A DNA stretch of 64,000 nt from Callipepla californica brunnescens (lineage: Eukaryota; Chordata; Aves; Galliformes; Odontophoridae), in the NCBI GenBank assembly GCA_023055505.1, contig JALIRH010000002.1:36093733-36157732 (forward strand). Direction: 5' to 3'. The position numbers and the translations under genes are program-made. The notes beneath the pieces are model-generated. The model did not search any database. It was not told the origin of the DNA and saw only the letters and a list, made by a program, of their open reading frames with translations. The stretch's first letter is position 1, and each line of letters starts with the position of its first letter. Positions 62,818-64,000 of the stretch are shown one piece after another.

Positions 62818-64000
62818 CTGCAAAAAAAGAAAAAAAACAAAAACAAAAAAAACCCATAACATTTAATTCTCCGCCTTAGAAACCATAAAAAGTAATGTAA
62901 GAGATTTATCTCTTTCATGCTTTAGTATCTTCACTTCTTAGTCTGTACATTACTTTGCAGCTTGCTATTAAATATGTATCACAGAACAGAATTAATTTTT
63001 CAGTTCCTATAAGGAAATTTCTATCCCTGTAAGGGGTATAAGTTATATAAGTGTACCAGAAAAAGAGTTCAAGAAGACTTGGATACAGATAAAAATTCCC
63101 TTGTAATATACAGCCAAAGAATAAGAATGAGCATTTGTAGATAGGTATACATATGAACACGAATGTGGAGAAAGAAATAGAAAATTCAGAATAAATCACA
63201 AATACTTCATATGTACAACCATGGAGAAACAGGACAGAATCATAGACCAATGTCTGTTGGAAAAGACATCTGGACATCACCTACTATGACTCTATGCTCA
63301 AACTAGATCTAATTTCAGATCAAGTTGTTAAGGGCCTCGTCTAAAATCTTTGAATTTATATCCCATGACATACTGTGAAATGAGGGTTGCAAACTGAACT
63401 TAAAAGACATACAGAGAGTTTCCCATCCCAATGTAGAATTTAACCAAAGATTTGCCTTCAACAGACACTCTGCATGGAATTCCCAAATACCCATCTTCGG
63501 GTGTAATAACAAGTGCTTCTCTGCTGTTAAATATTGAAAGAATGTCATATAGACACCATGTGAAATGAAAACCAGGATTATTATTGCTGCAATACCTTGG
63601 TTTAGAGGTTCAGAAACTGTAAATTAAATAAGATCTCCTAATTTCAAGTAATTACTAGCTGAACATCCTCCATTTGTGTAACGATAAAATATCTATGTCT
63701 ATTAGATACTGCCCATAATATTTGTAAGACATTTAAAAGCAGAAAAATGGCATAAATACTAAGGGAAGTATCTGTGTAATTATGCAAAAAACATACAGCT
63801 GAGATTATATCTGCAAGAGGCTTAAGTAAGAAAAAGTTGCTTTTCGTGATGATTTGAAATAAAATGCTCCTGCTTGCTTCTCTCTAATTAGGAGATTTGT
63901 ATGTATTTACTTCTTCCAAGTTAGTAGCCTTACTGAGGGAAAACAGCTGAAATTCAGCACATTAGACTATACTATGCCAAGGTCCCAAGTGATTTAATCA
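62818..64000. other. part of RP1 intron 2
   Basis: Upstream of exon 3. Only an A-rich run at 62820-62853 (the T-rich acceptor tract of exon 3) and an eroded CR1-like piece are visible. Exon 2 must lie beyond the right edge. Confidence 0.6.
63236..63350 (-). mobile_element. old CR1-like fragment
   Basis: It begins 'acagaatcatagaccaatgt', followed by 'ggaaaagacatctggacatc' and 'acctactatgactctatgct'. This resembles an eroded CR1 3' end; the far boundary is a guess. Confidence 0.5.

Noticed and set aside
62915..63280. Minus-strand 121-codon ORF upstream of exon 3
   Set aside because: Hydrophobic, AT-driven composition with no DCX motifs; it overlaps an eroded CR1-like piece. Not RP1 exon 2.
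63315..63548. Minus-strand 77-codon ORF as a possible RP1 exon 2
   Set aside because: No doublecortin motif, and no splice sites giving the phase needed for exon 3.
1..64000. CRISPR arrays, bacterial operons, phage or integrative elements
   Set aside because: The window is vertebrate intron-exon DNA; no regularly spaced repeats or prokaryotic gene organisation was seen.

Overview
The window is vertebrate nuclear DNA, almost certainly from a bird and probably a galliform. It is AT-rich, has GT-AG introns, and carries many CR1 LINE fragments ending in the typical 'attctatgattctatg' octamers, plus LTR-type repeats. No prokaryotic features were seen. Species and chromosome cannot be fixed from the sequence alone.

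Everything confidently coding is on the minus strand and reads as one gene, RP1 (oxygen-regulated protein 1, photoreceptor axoneme microtubule-associated). From the 5' end (high coordinates): exon 3 (62646-62817, 172 nt) carries the end of the second doublecortin (DCX) domain. The giant exon 4 (59845-54294, 1849 codons plus stop) ends the classical RP1 protein. Exons 1 and 2 lie beyond the right edge.

Below exon 4, from 46694 down to 3139, I reconstructed 22 further minus-strand exons (called D1-D22 here). They total 2732 nt (about 910 codons). Every junction has AG/GT sites and every reading-frame phase agrees. They encode PLAT-A (D1-D3), PLAT-B (D4-D7), a micro-exon linker (D8), about 265 residues resembling tandem beta-trefoils (D9-D13), a Pro/Gln-rich linker (D14), PLAT-C (D15-D17), PLAT-D (D18-D20), a linker (D21) and the start of PLAT-E (D22). 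The array continues past the left edge. D1 begins in phase 1, which matches the end of exon 3. Skipping exon 4 would therefore give an in-frame DCX-PLAT-trefoil-PLAT protein, an alternative to the classical isoform. The same exon lengths recur (164/87/133/152/155), showing that a two-PLAT cassette was duplicated.

The rest is intron. Notable contents are CR1 copies in both orientations (two long ones, 18955-20025 and 42321-44060, keep broken pol reading frames), a probable solo LTR at 4621-5188 with a 5-bp target duplication, a diverged relative at 20645-21110, simple repeats, and a few GC-richer islands I could not identify. No tRNA, rRNA, CRISPR or second gene was found.
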